From assembly GCA_033026295.1 (NCBI GenBank), contig CM065172.1, positions 15,743,165 through 15,807,164 of the forward strand: 64,000 bases of DNA, written 5' to 3'. The stretch's first letter is position 1; each line of letters begins with the position of its first letter. This DNA is from Channa striata. Lineage: Eukaryota > Chordata > Actinopteri > Anabantiformes > Channidae. Of the stretch, positions 1 through 12,866 are shown in pieces. The translations under genes and the position numbers were made by a program. The notes beneath the pieces were generated by a model. That model had not been told where the DNA came from. It was given only the letters and a program-made list of their open reading frames with translations, and made no database searches.

Positions 1-1539
1 TAGCACCTGGTAACCGTATAGGTCGAAACCTTATCATCCTGCCTTGAGGAAGCTCATACTCTGCTGGATTCTTGCATTTATCCCTCACTGACATATTGAT
101 GTGACAAGGTCTGACAGAAAAAAATACTTTACTAAGAAATCTGTGTGAGACCCAGCCATGTGGATATAAACCAGTTTTAGATGTGGTTCATTTATTACAG
201 TGTTACAACTCAAGCATCTACTCACACATCTTGGCCAAAATACTCACACACATTTAGCATGTTTCCTAAACCATAACATGACATAAAGTTTCCACTTAGT
301 GTAAATTAGACTTTATTTACTATACACTATATTATCTACATTATATCTTCAACTATTTCTTAAACTGTAGGGATCCAATAAACTTTTTTTCTGTATGAAA
401 ATATACACAGCATTGTACAGCATTTGTAAAATATGAAAAGTCCTTTGACAGAGGTTGTCCAGGAGATGCATTATCATCTCTTTGCATGAGTAGCAAAGTA
501 CATTTCAAATTTTTAGATTTTAAAAATCAGGTGTCATGGCCACTTCTACAGTATGCCCTGCAAGCATGCACTTATATACAAGCTTTGTACACTTAAACAT
601 GCCCACATCAGGTGTTATATAGATTAATTTAAAACAAAACACACACAGACAGAAACATGTATGTCATCACCACTTAACACAATCTGCAAAAAGAAAGGAC
701 AGTGGCTACTCTTAAAGCATTGGGCCACAGACTGCAGTGTAAAAGTGACCACCAGGGGTTTTGAAACCTTCTAAAAAGCTCATTGGATAGTTAAATGGTG
801 CATTCAGGGAAAGCACAACTGATTGGCTGAAAAATGTTGAGTGGCATGTGGAAGTTCTTGGTCAAAAGATGGGAGTTAGGAGGAAGGTAAGGGATCAATT
901 TGCAAGAAAAATGTAAAGGATTTCCCTCATTTCCCTGGAAAAGCGAGGAGAATGTGGTTTGTGTACGTAATCATTTAAATACTCATGGTTGCCATCAGCT
1001 TTGGTTTGAAGGGCTAACCAGTTTCATAACCCTGTCATTAAAGGAAATTAGATTACCCCACCTCTTTCATGCTGGTCCATAAATAATAACAAAACATAAA
1101 TAAATATAAAGCTTAAAGGAAAATCCAGTTTAACAAAAACTAAAAGGCACAGAGTAATAAACTTAAAGGTGCACTGTCAGGGAAGCAAAGTCTCTGCAGG
1201 TGGTGATATAACAGGTTAGTGGCAACGCCTTCAGCTCTCTGCTCTTATTCCTGATTTCATTTGATAAGCACCAACGTGACATTTTTACTTTTCTGTCAAC
1301 AGATCTTCATCTTTCCGGGCTCTAGAAGGCTTTTATTAGGAACTCTGTGAGCACAGATTCTGGATCAATTTACCATCCCCCAGCCCGAAGTAAAACAGCA
1401 GCAAAGGTGAAAGTAAACGCTGATCCCCGATCAGTCTCCGAGTTATGTCACTCTTTCCATCTGGCTGCAGGTTGACAGCTCCCCTCGACCAGCCCCTCCC
1501 CCTGTTACCAAGAGGCCCGGCTTGTGCCTGTGTAAAAAT
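1..1539. other. Intergenic sequence upstream of tp53inp2
   Basis: AT-rich sequence with no open frame that resembles a protein and no splice-bounded exon I can support. Short open stretches occur by chance only. The upstream gene is not visible in the window. Confidence 0.6.
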
Positions 1540-1913
1540 ATGATTGGATGGTTGGTTGATGTGGGCGGGGCGAAGGGCGTGCCCGAGTGTATTGTGATCT
1601 CACGATCAGCTGTTTTGTACGTTCTACATTCTGATCCGAGGATCAGCTGGAGGCAGCAATAAACAGAAGCAAAATCTGCAAGAAAAAAATAATAGAGGAG
1701 CGGAGAAGAAAGCTGCAGATGTTATGATCTGAAAACATCAGTGTAACATTTTACACGAAGCCCTTCTTCTAAGAAGAAAGCCTTTTATTTTTGTATAATG
1801 GTGCTTTGACTACCTCACTTAAAGGCTATCTAAAGCTATGCTTTAAAAATTGTTGTCGTTTCTACTGTGTGTGAGATCTCGTTTACAACTTGAATATTTC
1901 ACTGCAAAGGCAG
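1540..1913 (+). promoter_or_regulatory. tp53inp2: Predicted tp53inp2 promoter and non-coding first exon
   Basis: An inverted CCAAT box (ATTGG at 1543-1547) lies 20 bases before a GC box (GGGCGGGGC at 1563-1571), in a locally CpG-rich patch. There is no TATA box. A consensus splice donor (cag|gtaagc) follows at 1913/1914. The next good acceptor before the coding exon is at 5460-5461. I infer a non-coding first exon ending at 1913 and a 3.5-kb first intron. The exact start site cannot be read from sequence. Confidence 0.45.
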
Positions 1914-2864
1914 GTAAGCAGTTCTTCTTCTTCTTTCGATCGAACATTTGGTGTCTTTGTGTCAAACAGTGTGTCAAACTACATTCTTGCTGCTGCATTC
2001 CTCCTGTGCTTATATACAGAAAATATCTGGCTTATGAAATATGTACAGTTGGGGAATTACGTTATCAAGCTGTCACTGGCTCATATCACAGGCTATACTG
2101 GGCTGCTGTTCGTTACAATAGGTAATGACCTAGGCCCATCATTAGGACACGAATAGGTCTGAAAGCAGTGCTACAGCGGCCCGAACCAAACACTGACATC
2201 AATTTGGATTCGTTGTCCTTTATTACCAAAAATGACACCAGCCTGCACCCGACAGGACACCGGCAGCGGTTGTTTTGCAAATTGCACCAAATGCTGATGT
2301 GGAGTCTAGTCGATTCAGGATGTTGATGTTTTTTTCCAGGGAGGCGGTCTTGTGTACGGGTTCGATCACGCACAGTCCCTGGTTTTATTTGGTGATTATT
2401 TGCCTTTCATTGCCACCGGCCTGGACTGTGTACGTCCGTGCAGCGTCGCTGAGCCACAGCTGTCATTGCTTTGACCCTTCAGCTGTGCAGCTTAGCCTAC
2501 ACGGATAATTCATGTTTAACCTGGATACCCCGCACAGAAAGCCTTGTCCGTTGTCAGGTGCCGACGATCTGCGCTCGATGTTTTATTGTGATTTATGAAT
2601 CTGGGGTTTATTTATGTCTTTGCCATGTAAACAGTTTTCCTGTAAGCAGGATATTTTTTTCCTAATGTCAATAGGTTTCGTCTCCGGACGATAACCGTCG
2701 ACAACAGTCGCCCCTCACACATCGGTTGATTTCAGAATAGTTTTACAAAATGTACATACGACAATATAATCAATAGATCGCTTATAGATTGCTATGTTAT
2801 ATATTTTTTTCTTTCTCACACGGTTTTTTTCCCAGATCACCAAATAGACCAGTTTCTCTGTCAG

Positions 2865-2950
2865 TGACGTCACAGGCGTCTTGTTTTCATTCTGCGAGGC
2901 CCCTCCCATCCCGCTCCGCCCTTCCTCTCTTTTAAAGAGACCAGGGACAA
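2865..2950. promoter_or_regulatory. Full CRE plus GC/CT-rich cluster in tp53inp2 intron 1
   Basis: A perfect palindromic cAMP-response element (TGACGTCA, 2865-2872) is followed within 50 bases by Sp/KLF-like CCCCTCCC and CCGCCC motifs and an AT-rich TTTTAAA. The arrangement looks like a CREB-responsive enhancer or an alternative promoter. Function is inferred from motifs only. Confidence 0.35.
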
Positions 2951-3083
2951 CATAAAGATCCTCAGTGTGTGATATTTGAATAAAAGCCCAAATAAGGCCT
3001 GCTCTATTCCGCCATAAAAACCACGAGGAAATACATTTCCTGCCTCGGTGCAGTCCAAATGCATCTTTTAAAATCAACTTATT

Positions 3084-3232
3084 TATCCATCCAACTATCT
3101 ATCCATCTGTCAATCTATCTGTCACCAATAGGCTACCTCTTGTCCTCTTAATGGTCAGGAGGGTGCAAGAGCCAAAGGGGGGGTACACCCTGGACATGTT
3201 GCCAATCCATCATAGGGCTGACACACTGATTT
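3084..3232 (+). repeat. Truncated 'catccatcc' teleost interspersed repeat
   Basis: The stretch starts with degenerate (CATC) units and continues into a sequence reading like 'tacaccctggacatgttgccaatccatcatagggc'-type text, the same family as the longer copy in top1 intron 5 (40236-40925). It is a 5'-part fragment inside tp53inp2 intron 1. I recognise this as a high-copy fish repeat but cannot assign a family name. Confidence 0.55.
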
Positions 3233-5461
3233 GACAGCAGTATAGGTTAGTAGGCTATACTCCTAAAACTATAAAACTAATCTTTTTTGTCAAATTCATC
3301 ATTAGAATTTGATAAATATGCACAAGATAGTTCCATATACAAAATACAGTTTGTCTGTTAGTCATATAGGTGATAGTCATAGACAATGATTCTGCACAAC
3401 ATATGTCATTTACTGTTTTCAGGAATTTCCACCTCTAGGACATGGGCAGTGTGAGTGGTTGTTATTTATGCACCATCACTGGAGCTATATTTACTCAGTC
3501 AGATAGCCCTTTATTACCTTGTGAGTCACAAACTGACTGTTTTTGTTCTACTTTTGTTTTTCCTACACTCACAATGTGAAGGAAGGTGAGGCAAATTAAG
3601 AAGTGCATGTATAAGCGTATCAATGACATCACATAATTGCCTTTTAAGTTTGCCTAGCCAGTTGTCAAGGAAACAACTTTTTGTATTGCGTTTTTTTTTT
3701 CTTTGTTTGTTTGTTTGTTTTTTTGGTTATAATCTCAACATATCCTGTGGAATTGGCTTGTCATCAGCTCAATTGTGGACCTTAGAATTCAATAAATCTT
3801 CAGTGGTATAATACAAAGACTGTTGAGATGGATAATTGTTGGACCATCGAACATGAGTAAGCCTGGCTCTACAGCTCATATGACCCAGAGTATTATAATT
3901 TACAGCTGAGAGCCTGCTACATAATAGGCTCGTAGTAATTATTTTGGCAAATGTGTTTCTGTTGTCTCTATTTTCATATTCTGTTGTCATTTCACACATA
4001 CACCCATACATACATGTACTTTGCAAAGATTTTAATCACTGTGACTATTTAAATGTACTTTTAAACTGACTGAGAATCTCCCAGGAGAAAGTATCTTATG
4101 CTTGCAATTAGATTATCTCTTATGTTCCTTGGTCACCATTGATAATTCTCCAAATAAGGACAGAAAGTGTCAGCTTCCCAACAAGCGTCCATGCATGTCT
4201 CCCTCTGTGCTTAACCCTGTGGTCTACGCTCATTCATTATGAACTACCTCCTTTTATTTTTCACCTCAGTCATTGTTTTAATCTGCTTGTTAAATCAAAC
4301 AGTTCAATGTCAGTAGCCGCTGTTAGATTTTTATGAGCGTTTCTGGAGCTTTTCATTTTTTTGTTAAACACATTTTGGACTAAAATATAACTGAGAACTT
4401 GAATGAAGTCTAAAATGTATAAAATAAAAATATAGCGAGAGACAAATTTGATAACATAGCAGACAGTGTTATGAGAGGCTTGCACTCTTGATTCCTTCAG
4501 TCATTCCAACGTCTGCATTCACACAGTTAAAGTAAATACAACTCATCCTTTGAACATGTAAGGGCCTTTGTCTTGTAAGCCATTGCTGTTAAGAAATCTG
4601 TTTAACATTACATCATCATCTTCACATTTAGGTCAGCCACTTGTCTTGTGTCTCAGTACCGTCTGTCCTAATGTTTGCCTTTGTGTGCATTTCTAAACTG
4701 TTCACACTCACTCTGACTTTATGAGTCTGACACTTTTCATGTCTCCTCTTCCACCTCCTCTTCCTCCTCTTCCCTGGCTTGTCTGTCTGCTCTGAGACGG
4801 TGCCGATTGCTTATCTTTACGTCAAGGGGGAGGGGAGTGAAGCACAGCACATTCTCTGTCAGTGTTCCGTTGCCAATGTGTTTCACTGTTTACGTCACAT
4901 GATGCCAGGGATGGTTTGACCCTTTCAACCTACGTTGAATAAACTCAGAGATGCATCATTATCTAGACTTAAACTTGTTATGATTAATATTTCTGCCCTC
5001 ACAGTAGGTCACCTCATGCTGTTTATTGGGAACAAAACCAGAATCTGTATCTACATAGTGTTAATAGCAGCAGTATTAAAAATGCTTTGTCCAATCTGAC
5101 ATTAAAAATCTAGCCAAGTTATCTAATATGCAAACTATCCAGCAATGTCAGTGTGGGAACTGAGTTAAAAATAAACAACTTCTGTTCAAATTGACACATC
5201 CTTTGTGTCAACCTGTCATTATAACACGTCACATGCTTTTTGAGGTTTTTTGGTCCAAAAAACAGTTCTTGTTGTAATGTTTCCTGAAATATCTCTGAGA
5301 AAGTTCCTACCACACACATTTCTCAGTCACCGTTCCTATTTATTGTCCTCTGACTAAGTAACTAATAGTAATTCTTTTTTAGATGTTTTTTAACATGTTG
5401 AGAGTGAAGCAAATTACCTTATTACCACTAACCACCCTCTTCCCTTTCTCCTTCTTTCCAG

Positions 5462-5695
5462 GCCTTTGCTCCAAACCAAGCAACACCTTACATTTGCACT
5501 ACTGAAGCCTGTCCACTCCCGTTTGTCAAAACTGAAATCCAGCAAGGGCTTCAAGTTCAAACAAAACAACTAAGAAAATCAGATAAACAATTGTATATGT
5601 GATACATAAACACAATTTCAAAAGGCAGCTACAACTTCTTCTTTGTGGACAACAAAAAGCATCAAATTCATCAACACTTGACATCACAAGCAGTC
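5462..5695 (+). other. tp53inp2: tp53inp2 5'UTR part of the first coding exon
   Basis: A pyrimidine tract ending in ttccag at 5461 gives a strong acceptor. From there the exon runs through 234 non-coding bases to the ATG at 5696. The UTR is A-rich. The exon start is inferred. Confidence 0.45.
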
Positions 5696-7438
5696 ATGTT
5701 TCAGCGTCTGAGCAACCTGTTGTTTGGGGAGGTAGAAGAGGTGGAAGCGGAGCTGAAGGGACCCAACCCCTGTGTGACAGAGGCCGATGAGGAGGGATGG
5801 ATGCTCGTCAACCTTCCCGGTGAGTGCCGGTTGGACTGAAAGGGCTTGTGTGGGAATTTAGGCCCGCCCTGTCCTGGAAACTGTTCAAATTGTGTTTTAT
5901 GTTCCCAGATTTAGTTAGCTGAGACATGACGCTGTACTTTATTGCTCCCCAATAATGCATGACTAACATTTAAAGTGTGAAAGTAATTTGGGGGATGATT
6001 GGGTGGGGGTGAAGAATCAGTTGAAGCGTGATGCATTTACACTGGTGCTTAGCCATACAGCTGCCATACCAGAGGTGTTGTCTGTCTGAAGATGGAAACA
6101 CATGGTTCTCTGTGAACATACATCTCCCTCCTCTTTGTTTATGATCGTAATCATGACAAAGGCAATTATTAAATATGAAAGCCAATCAAACTCCACAAGT
6201 ACCATAACTCAGCAAAGAGACAAACATTATGTCACTGACATAATCATAGCCTTAGAGGGTCAACACAACTAATGATGTGACTCTTTTATGTTTTGTGTCT
6301 CCTTACCCCCCTTTTTCCCCTCCTCCAATTTTTTAAAACACCCTTACATTTCCCACACTGGTATGTGTGCGCGTGCGTATGTGATCCCTTTAAATACCCC
6401 TTTCAATCTGCATGACTTTTGAAAATCTACCACGTATGCATCTCCTTCCACCTTAAACATCTGTCTTTACTTGCTGTCCCATACCTGTTCTCATCACTGC
6501 CATGTGCTCAGAAGACTCTGAGTGCATGATGCAGGTGGAGGATGAGACGGGAGCCATGGCTGCACAATCATTCCCAGACAGTAGTCATCAAAACTCACAT
6601 TCAAGGACTGAATGCCCGACCCTCACCCTCCACCTGCCTCATAAGCGTCGTAGAACACATAAAGGTCGGGCACAAGGTGCAGTAGCATCATCAGACCCCC
6701 TAGCTTGTCCCAGTGCTAGCCCATCAGATTTGGGCGCCATTACACCTGTGACCCTCCCAAGACGGGCCAGACTGTCCACACCCTCCTCCACCCCGTCAAT
6801 ATCCCCAGGCTCTGGGAGTGAGTGTGGGGGCAGTGGGGGTAGCAGTAGGGCAGGCTCAGAGAGAGGCTGCATGGATGAGAGCTGGTTTGTCACCCCTCCC
6901 CCCTGTTTCACTGCAGAGGGAGCCACAGCAGAGGCCAGCCCAATGGAAGACCTGCTCATCGAGCACCCGAGCATGTCTGTCTACGTTTTGCCCAGCAACT
7001 TGTCCATGGTCTCCAACACTAACCTGTCTGTGGTGGGAGAAGAAAGTATGGTCAGCCTGGCAGGCAGCATGAGGTGAGAAAAAACACTCTTTGCAGTAGC
7101 CACGCTTCACGTTTCGGCCACGGCACAACTGTCACAGCAATCACACACCTTTGTCTTCTATTGCTTACCGCAGAGTGGTGGAACCAGCTGCGGCCCCCAT
7201 AACCCATAGCCCTATGCCCACCAGGGTGACACGTGGAGCAGCTGCCCAGGCTGGCGCTCTGGCCAAGGTCACCCAAGTGGCCAGAGTCCAGCGTAGCAAA
7301 GCCCGCATTGAGAGGCGCCATCTGGGACGCAACCGAATCCAACGCCAAAATCGCACCAGGGAGCAGGTCCCTCGCCATGCAGCTCATGCCAGAAACACCT
7401 TCCTTCACCAGCCCAGCAAGCGTAACTTCTGCCATTAA
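5696..7438 (+). CDS. tp53inp2: Tumor protein p53-inducible nuclear protein 2 (DOR)
   Basis: Coding exons 5696-5819, 6512-7073 and 7174-7438 join in phases 1 and 2 to a 316-codon frame ending in TAA. The family shuttles between nucleus and cytoplasm: it binds Atg8/LC3-GABARAP proteins to promote autophagosome formation and co-activates nuclear receptors. The N-terminus MFQRLSNLLFG is diagnostic of TP53INP proteins. An acidic stretch leads to an LC3-interacting motif W35-M-L-V38. The second conserved block, SWFVTPP then EDLLIEHPSMSVYV, lies in exon 2. The C-terminus is Arg-rich (nucleolar-type) and ends in HQPSKRNFCH. At 316 aa it is longer than the mammalian protein (about 220 aa); the extra length is a Ser/Pro/Gly-rich linker in exon 2. 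The start is the first ATG of the conserved N-terminus; the frame is open 51 bases further upstream but that part is not conserved. I choose TP53INP2 over TP53INP1 because of the ggt7/ncoa6 neighbours. Confidence 0.93.
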
Positions 7439-10258
7439 ACTCCCAGCGACCAGGGGGCAATGTTTACTCTGAGGGCATTAGAAACACATAGACACACAAT
7501 ATTAAATACATTCACTCACGACATGTGTGCTTGAATCTCTGCACATTATATCATAGTAATGTCAGATACCAGTAGCTTTTTTTGGTTTCGACACAAAATG
7601 TGTCTCAATGTAGTAAGTTTGTTCCCACCCATTATGAAACAAGCCCTCTGAGTGAATCTGTGTAGACCTTTATTACATTTACAGTCACCTGCAGTATCAA
7701 ACCAACTTGAAAAATCTTTATGATATTTACACAGGTTATAGTGACGATAATGTATAAAAAAACAAAAACATGCTTTATTAATTGTCTTCCCTATCTTATA
7801 TTATTCTTGCTTTCACTCCTCCTCAAGGAAGAGACAGTTTTAATCAACCCTAAAATCCCCCAATTAATTGGTAAATTAAAAAAATACCATGTGTATGTTA
7901 CTTTGACTGAAGGAACAGGGTCTTCTAGTAGAATTAATGGAAGGCAGAGAAAGACATGTTATGCCTTTGGAATGTTTACAGCAAAAACTACTGATCATGT
8001 CTTCAGTGCTTTACATTAAACGGGATTCTACCAAAGTACAGCTTATTTTTTGTTCAGAAACAATGGAAAGATATACCGTGGGTGGTGAGAGTGACAGAAA
8101 ATCACTAGGCGTTTATTCTTTTCTACTTTGGTTTGCCAACATGCGGAGTAAAGGACAAATACAAGTAAATGTGGGGCAACCATTGGAACTACGCTTTATG
8201 ATATTTCTCACTTCTCACTTTATGATGGTTTAGAGCAAGTAGAAGATGGTCAGAGTACGAGCAAAACAGAGTAAAGAGTAAAACAAAGGACAAGATGAAT
8301 TAGAACTGCACAGTGTTAAATTGATTGTGGTTGGTGTGAAATAGTTATAGGGAAGTGTTATGTAACCTATGAGCAGCCCGCCAGCAAGTTTTCTAAATTC
8401 GGCATTGAACTTTATGGCAGAGTGTCTAGGAAATGGCTCTTATTTGCCATGTCCAAACTGGGTTTTCTGGACAATCAACACTAGCTTCTTTCTGTGAAGA
8501 CAAAATAAGTGTAATGGACTGAGGAGGATTAAATATGTGAAGGGCTTGCCTTTGGGTTACAGGGTACGGCAGGTTAAAGTAAGTGAAAAGCGGTATTAAT
8601 GGGAACTCTTTATTTTGTTTTGTTTCATTGTTTTCTGCTCGTTTTGTTCTCATACACAGTAACGTTTTACAGTCTCAAGTTTGGTTCGACTAATCAAAAA
8701 GCCTGTTCCTGTCAGACAAAGCAAAAGTACATAATCGGCTTCTACAGCCACCAAATATTTCCTCTCTTCATATAAAATACAGCATTATCATAAGTAAATG
8801 CGTGGTCTGTAAACTTAAGCAGTGCGCCCAGCACATATCAGCCGTGTTCATCCATGGTGTGTGCTGTGATGATATGTCATTCATATGAACACCAAAAACA
8901 AAAAAAAATTCATTCATTTAAAACATTACTGGCTTCCCAGGAGGGAAATATTAGTAGGAAAAGGGTGGGTAGTAAAAACATAATATTATTATTTTATTAA
9001 AATAATACGGCTTTGCAAACCATTTCTTTTTAACATTTACTCATTTAATTATTTTCCAGAATCCCTCTCATTATCTCAACCATGTTCACTTAAAGATCTA
9101 GCTTACTGATATGTATTCAACAACAATAGTAAAAAAAAAAGAATGGTGCTGAAATGTATACTAATGTTTGTAAATTATTTCAGACATGGATGTAAGTTTG
9201 CACTGTCATACATTTTGTGAGTCAGTTTTAGCAGTGTGCAGTGTGCTTTTTTTTTTTGTTTTTCTTTTGTGATTTGTTTCCTTTCATTTTGTTTCGATTC
9301 AAACTGTGCGTGAGAAGGTGTACTGTCAAGGTAAATTGTAGAAACTCTAAAAAAAAATCACGCCTAATGGCCGTTTATTTCTCTTGTAAATATTACAAAA
9401 CAATTTATGATGCTTTGTTAGATGTCACAGCCTCTCTTGAGTCCACAATGTTGCGTCCAGTGGGACTGATGATGAGAGTCCTCTCTGCCTCACTGTGTTC
9501 ATGCCCAATATGGCATCTGAGTGGCCAAGAGTGGTGTCTTTGCCCCAACTCCAGTCTGACGTTACTGTGCTAGACTGGAGTTGATGTGCCATAGGCAAAC
9601 ACTGCCCTCCAGAGGGTCCACTTAACACAACACTGTCTGGATGGATGCTGGTGAGATGGATTGGGAAATGGAAATGTCTCATTTTGGTCTTTTATGATCA
9701 GTTATTTTCCCTGGAATCACATACCAGAATTTTGTCATGTCTGCCAACTTATCTTTCCTACCCATATATCACTCAGACTATTCATAATATGTTAATTTAT
9801 GTTTTTGTTTTAAAGATTGCTATCATGTTTCCCCTTGATTCCCCTGAGCAGTGTAGGAGCTATATCTGAAGTGGTGGTGATATTTAGGCTTCCTCAAAAC
9901 TAAGGGTATACTTTCCTGATTATGCCTCAGAGGTTGATTTTCATTTGTCTTTGTTTAAACAGAATGATCACAGATAATGGTGTGCATAGAAAATGTATCG
10001 TCGATCACCACAGAAACGTGTTGCTAAAAACATGATCTGTTATCCTCAGCTTATTATTTCGTTGTTTTTCTCACCAGTGTCATGCAAAAATGTTTTCAGT
10101 TGTGTGTGAGATTATTGGAAATTGTTATTTAAAAGTGTAAGTCATCATGTATGGGGGTGAGGGAGTGGTCTACCAATGTATAGACCCTATGTGACATGAA
10201 GGAAGTGGACAGGGAACCAATGAGGCAGGAGAGAAATAGTTTATATACAGAAAATAAA
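7439..10258 (+). other. tp53inp2: Long tp53inp2 3'UTR
   Basis: No coding potential is visible from the TAA to the first AATAAA on this strand, at 10253-10258. A second AATAAA is at 10680-10685. A 3'UTR of about 2.8 kb fits the multi-kilobase 3'UTR of mammalian TP53INP2. Open stretches here are AT-rich and unlike any protein. Which signal is used is not known. Confidence 0.5.
9534..9602 (+). other. Extended hairpin in the tp53inp2 3'UTR
   Basis: A perfect 12-bp stem (CAACTCCAGTCT at 9546-9557 with its complement at 9572-9583) closes a 14-base loop. A second outer helix pairs GTGTCTTTGCC (9534-9544) with GGCAAACAC (9594-9602), with a two-base bulge, across an asymmetric internal loop. Size is similar to a microRNA precursor, but the 10-base one-sided internal loop is large for Drosha/Dicer processing. 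A cis-acting mRNA structure is an alternative. Confidence 0.4.
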
Positions 10259-12379
10259 TTAAATGTATCATAAAAATGAACTAGAATATGCTTGTATTTT
10301 CCCATATAGTTATTAGAACAGTTGCTCACAAATAAGATGTTTTAAATGAAAGGCAGTGAATGTCTGGGGAGATTCATGTGGTTTATGTTGTGCCCTGAAA
10401 TTACGGCAGCTTAAAAACACTTGAGGTTTTACATCTCTATTAGTGCACCCCTCCCCCAGAAACAACAAAATATTTAGACTTATAAAACATGGTGTATCTG
10501 ATATTTATGGTGATTGTGCCTTTCATTATTTCTGCATGGTTTTTGTGATTTACCAATTTTTCCAACCCCACAGTGGACAGTTGTTCACTTACAGGCAAGA
10601 CCTATGCAAAAGTTAATGGATGGGTTTTCCAGTATCCATTCAAAAAACACAGGTACCCATCAAAAAAAACAACAGCAACAATAAATACTCAGGTAAAAAC
10701 CTGAATCTTGTGTCATTATTTTGATGTGGGAAAGCTGAAGGGAATGCAAATTTTTGGGTGAGTTAATGGCTCTAAATGTTTAGCATTTAGTAAAATTACA
10801 GTTAACAGCTGATTATCAGAAGACATGCAAAAACTGTTCACAATGAGAGATAACAAATACGATATTTGAGGAGTGTATGTTTAAAAAAAGTAAGTAGATT
10901 TTAGTTATCAGAGTTAATTTGTGGAATAAGCTCAGTGATGACTTCAAGTTGTGTGACTCACTTGTTAAAAGAATCATAGAAGACTAATCGGTGGGATGTC
11001 AAACAGAGAGAAAATGGAGACATTCGGTTAGTTTGGTGGGCTAATTAATTCTACTGTTAGAAGGGTACGTAAAATCCAATGTAACTTCTACCTACACCCT
11101 GTTTTGTCTAAGCATTGTAGAATATTGCTATTTATATGGTGTGTGTGTGTGTGCGCACGTGTATGTGGGTGTTGCATATGAACATTTTTGGGACAAAATC
11201 AACTAAAGTCACAGGTTTGGTTACACCTTCAATGTCATAAAAAGTCAAAACATTTCCATGTTCAATCAAAGCATAAAATAGAAACACAAGTAAAGAACAA
11301 GTGTCCTTTGTGTGACTTTATCACCACTGTGAACCATGCAGACAACTTGGTGAATGTAGTCAAACGTTTACGGTTTGCAAAGACATGAAGAGGTGAATAA
11401 TGGGTGTGGTAAATGACTGTGAACTGCATATGGGTGGCGTGCTAACCTGCACAAAATAGACGCATGTTGTCTTTGTCTCACCTGTTCACTGTAAACTGAG
11501 ACTGTTGTGATCTTAGGCCATTTAAGTGTGACGTGGACAAGCAAGAAAAGAGCTTCTGAAGGTGATGAATTACCGTCTAGGCAGAGCCAGCAAAATGCCT
11601 AGAGACCAAAAAACAAACAACTAGTTTGTTAAATTTGTCTAAAGCTTTGACCTCTGAAGACAAAAATCACTATGACCACACATTAAATGTAAATGTTATA
11701 GATTTATTATATTTGTATCAAACCTACAACCTTAAGCAAGATTTTTTATCACAGAAAAAATACATTGATAAAGCTGGTACTTTTTGAGTTTGAGGATAAT
11801 GATAAACCCTGCTAGAGTCAGAAGATGGTACAGTAGGCTCCTGCTTGCTGAAAGACGTTTAGCACAAAAAGAAAGAAAAAACCATCAGTAAAATACATTC
11901 TCTTGATTGCATATTTGACATTTGTTATAGTGAACAAACGGATTATCATAATATACATTTTATTCAAGGTCCCACCTTAGCCCACTTCGACGTACCCTGC
12001 AAATGCTCCACTGTCTTTGACAAAACATTTAAACGTTTTCAGAATTTCATTTAGACTGGGATGACTTGTTCATAGGTTTCCTTTTGAAACAGGAGCTAAG
12101 CTTCTTGGTTGAGGTATTTCAATTATGGATGAAATATTTGAACGAATGCATGTGAAGCTTGGAGACTCGCAGAGGCGTTCCCTTGAGCTATTAGGAAACA
12201 CTGTAACTGAGGATATAATAACTTTGCCCTATTGCGCTATGGGGATCAACAGCCAACAAATATGTTTAAGGGAGGGACACAAGCCTGTAATTTCAGCTGG
12301 TAGATCGGCTATAACCTGTTTATCCAGTTTACTAGTTTAATAAAATCCATTGTTGGAGGGCCTGCCTGCCAGAGCAGTC
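10259..12379. other. Intergenic region between tp53inp2 and ggt7
   Basis: AT-rich sequence with a short GT microsatellite near 11141. Two open frames (11188-11388 and 12125-12340) start here but have no family resemblance and no supporting splice sites. I see no gene. Confidence 0.6.
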
Positions 12380-12866
12380 CTCCATTCGTCCACTGACATC
12401 CTGGGAGGACGGGAGATGGCTGCGACTTTGATTTGGTGACGAGCTGCGGGGATGAGATTTACTGGATCTTTAAGGCCCCGAGCAGCCACCGCAAAGTACG
12501 TCTGACATCGGTACGTACGTATGGCGCCGTTACGTCAACAGGCCATATAAGAGGCCTTGAGGATGTGTGCTTATTAATATATATATATATCTATTATCTG
12601 TAGGGAATGCCCATTGGCATGTAGATTGCTGTAGAAGGCGTGCTTGTCCATACTGTAAAAAAAAATACCGCTTGCATTTTCCCAGACAGGAACTACCGGT
12701 TGTGCCGAGCCGTGAATGCGAAGCCGACTTCCCTGCGCGGCGTTGGTGACGGCAGCTCGGCGCATTTCACCTGCTGCTGCTGCCCGAACATCACGGGGAC
12801 GGACGGACGGACGGACGGACGACGGGAGGATCGTCGTCTGAGCTCATGTGCGTCTCTGCGAGGACG
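12380..12866 (+). promoter_or_regulatory. ggt7: ggt7 CpG-rich promoter and probable non-coding first exon
   Basis: CpG density jumps relative to the flanks. The region includes repeated TACGTACG and a TTACGTCA CRE-like site near 12531, and six GGAC units at 12797-12820. A good donor (ACG|gtaaga) follows at 12866/12867. I infer the transcription start lies here and that 5'UTR exons (for example from the acceptor at 13196) lead to the ATG at 13524. Confidence 0.45.

Noticed and set aside
12125..12340. 71-codon frame upstream of ggt7
   Set aside because: No family resemblance, no splice sites framing it and no downstream continuation; it is within the range expected by chance.
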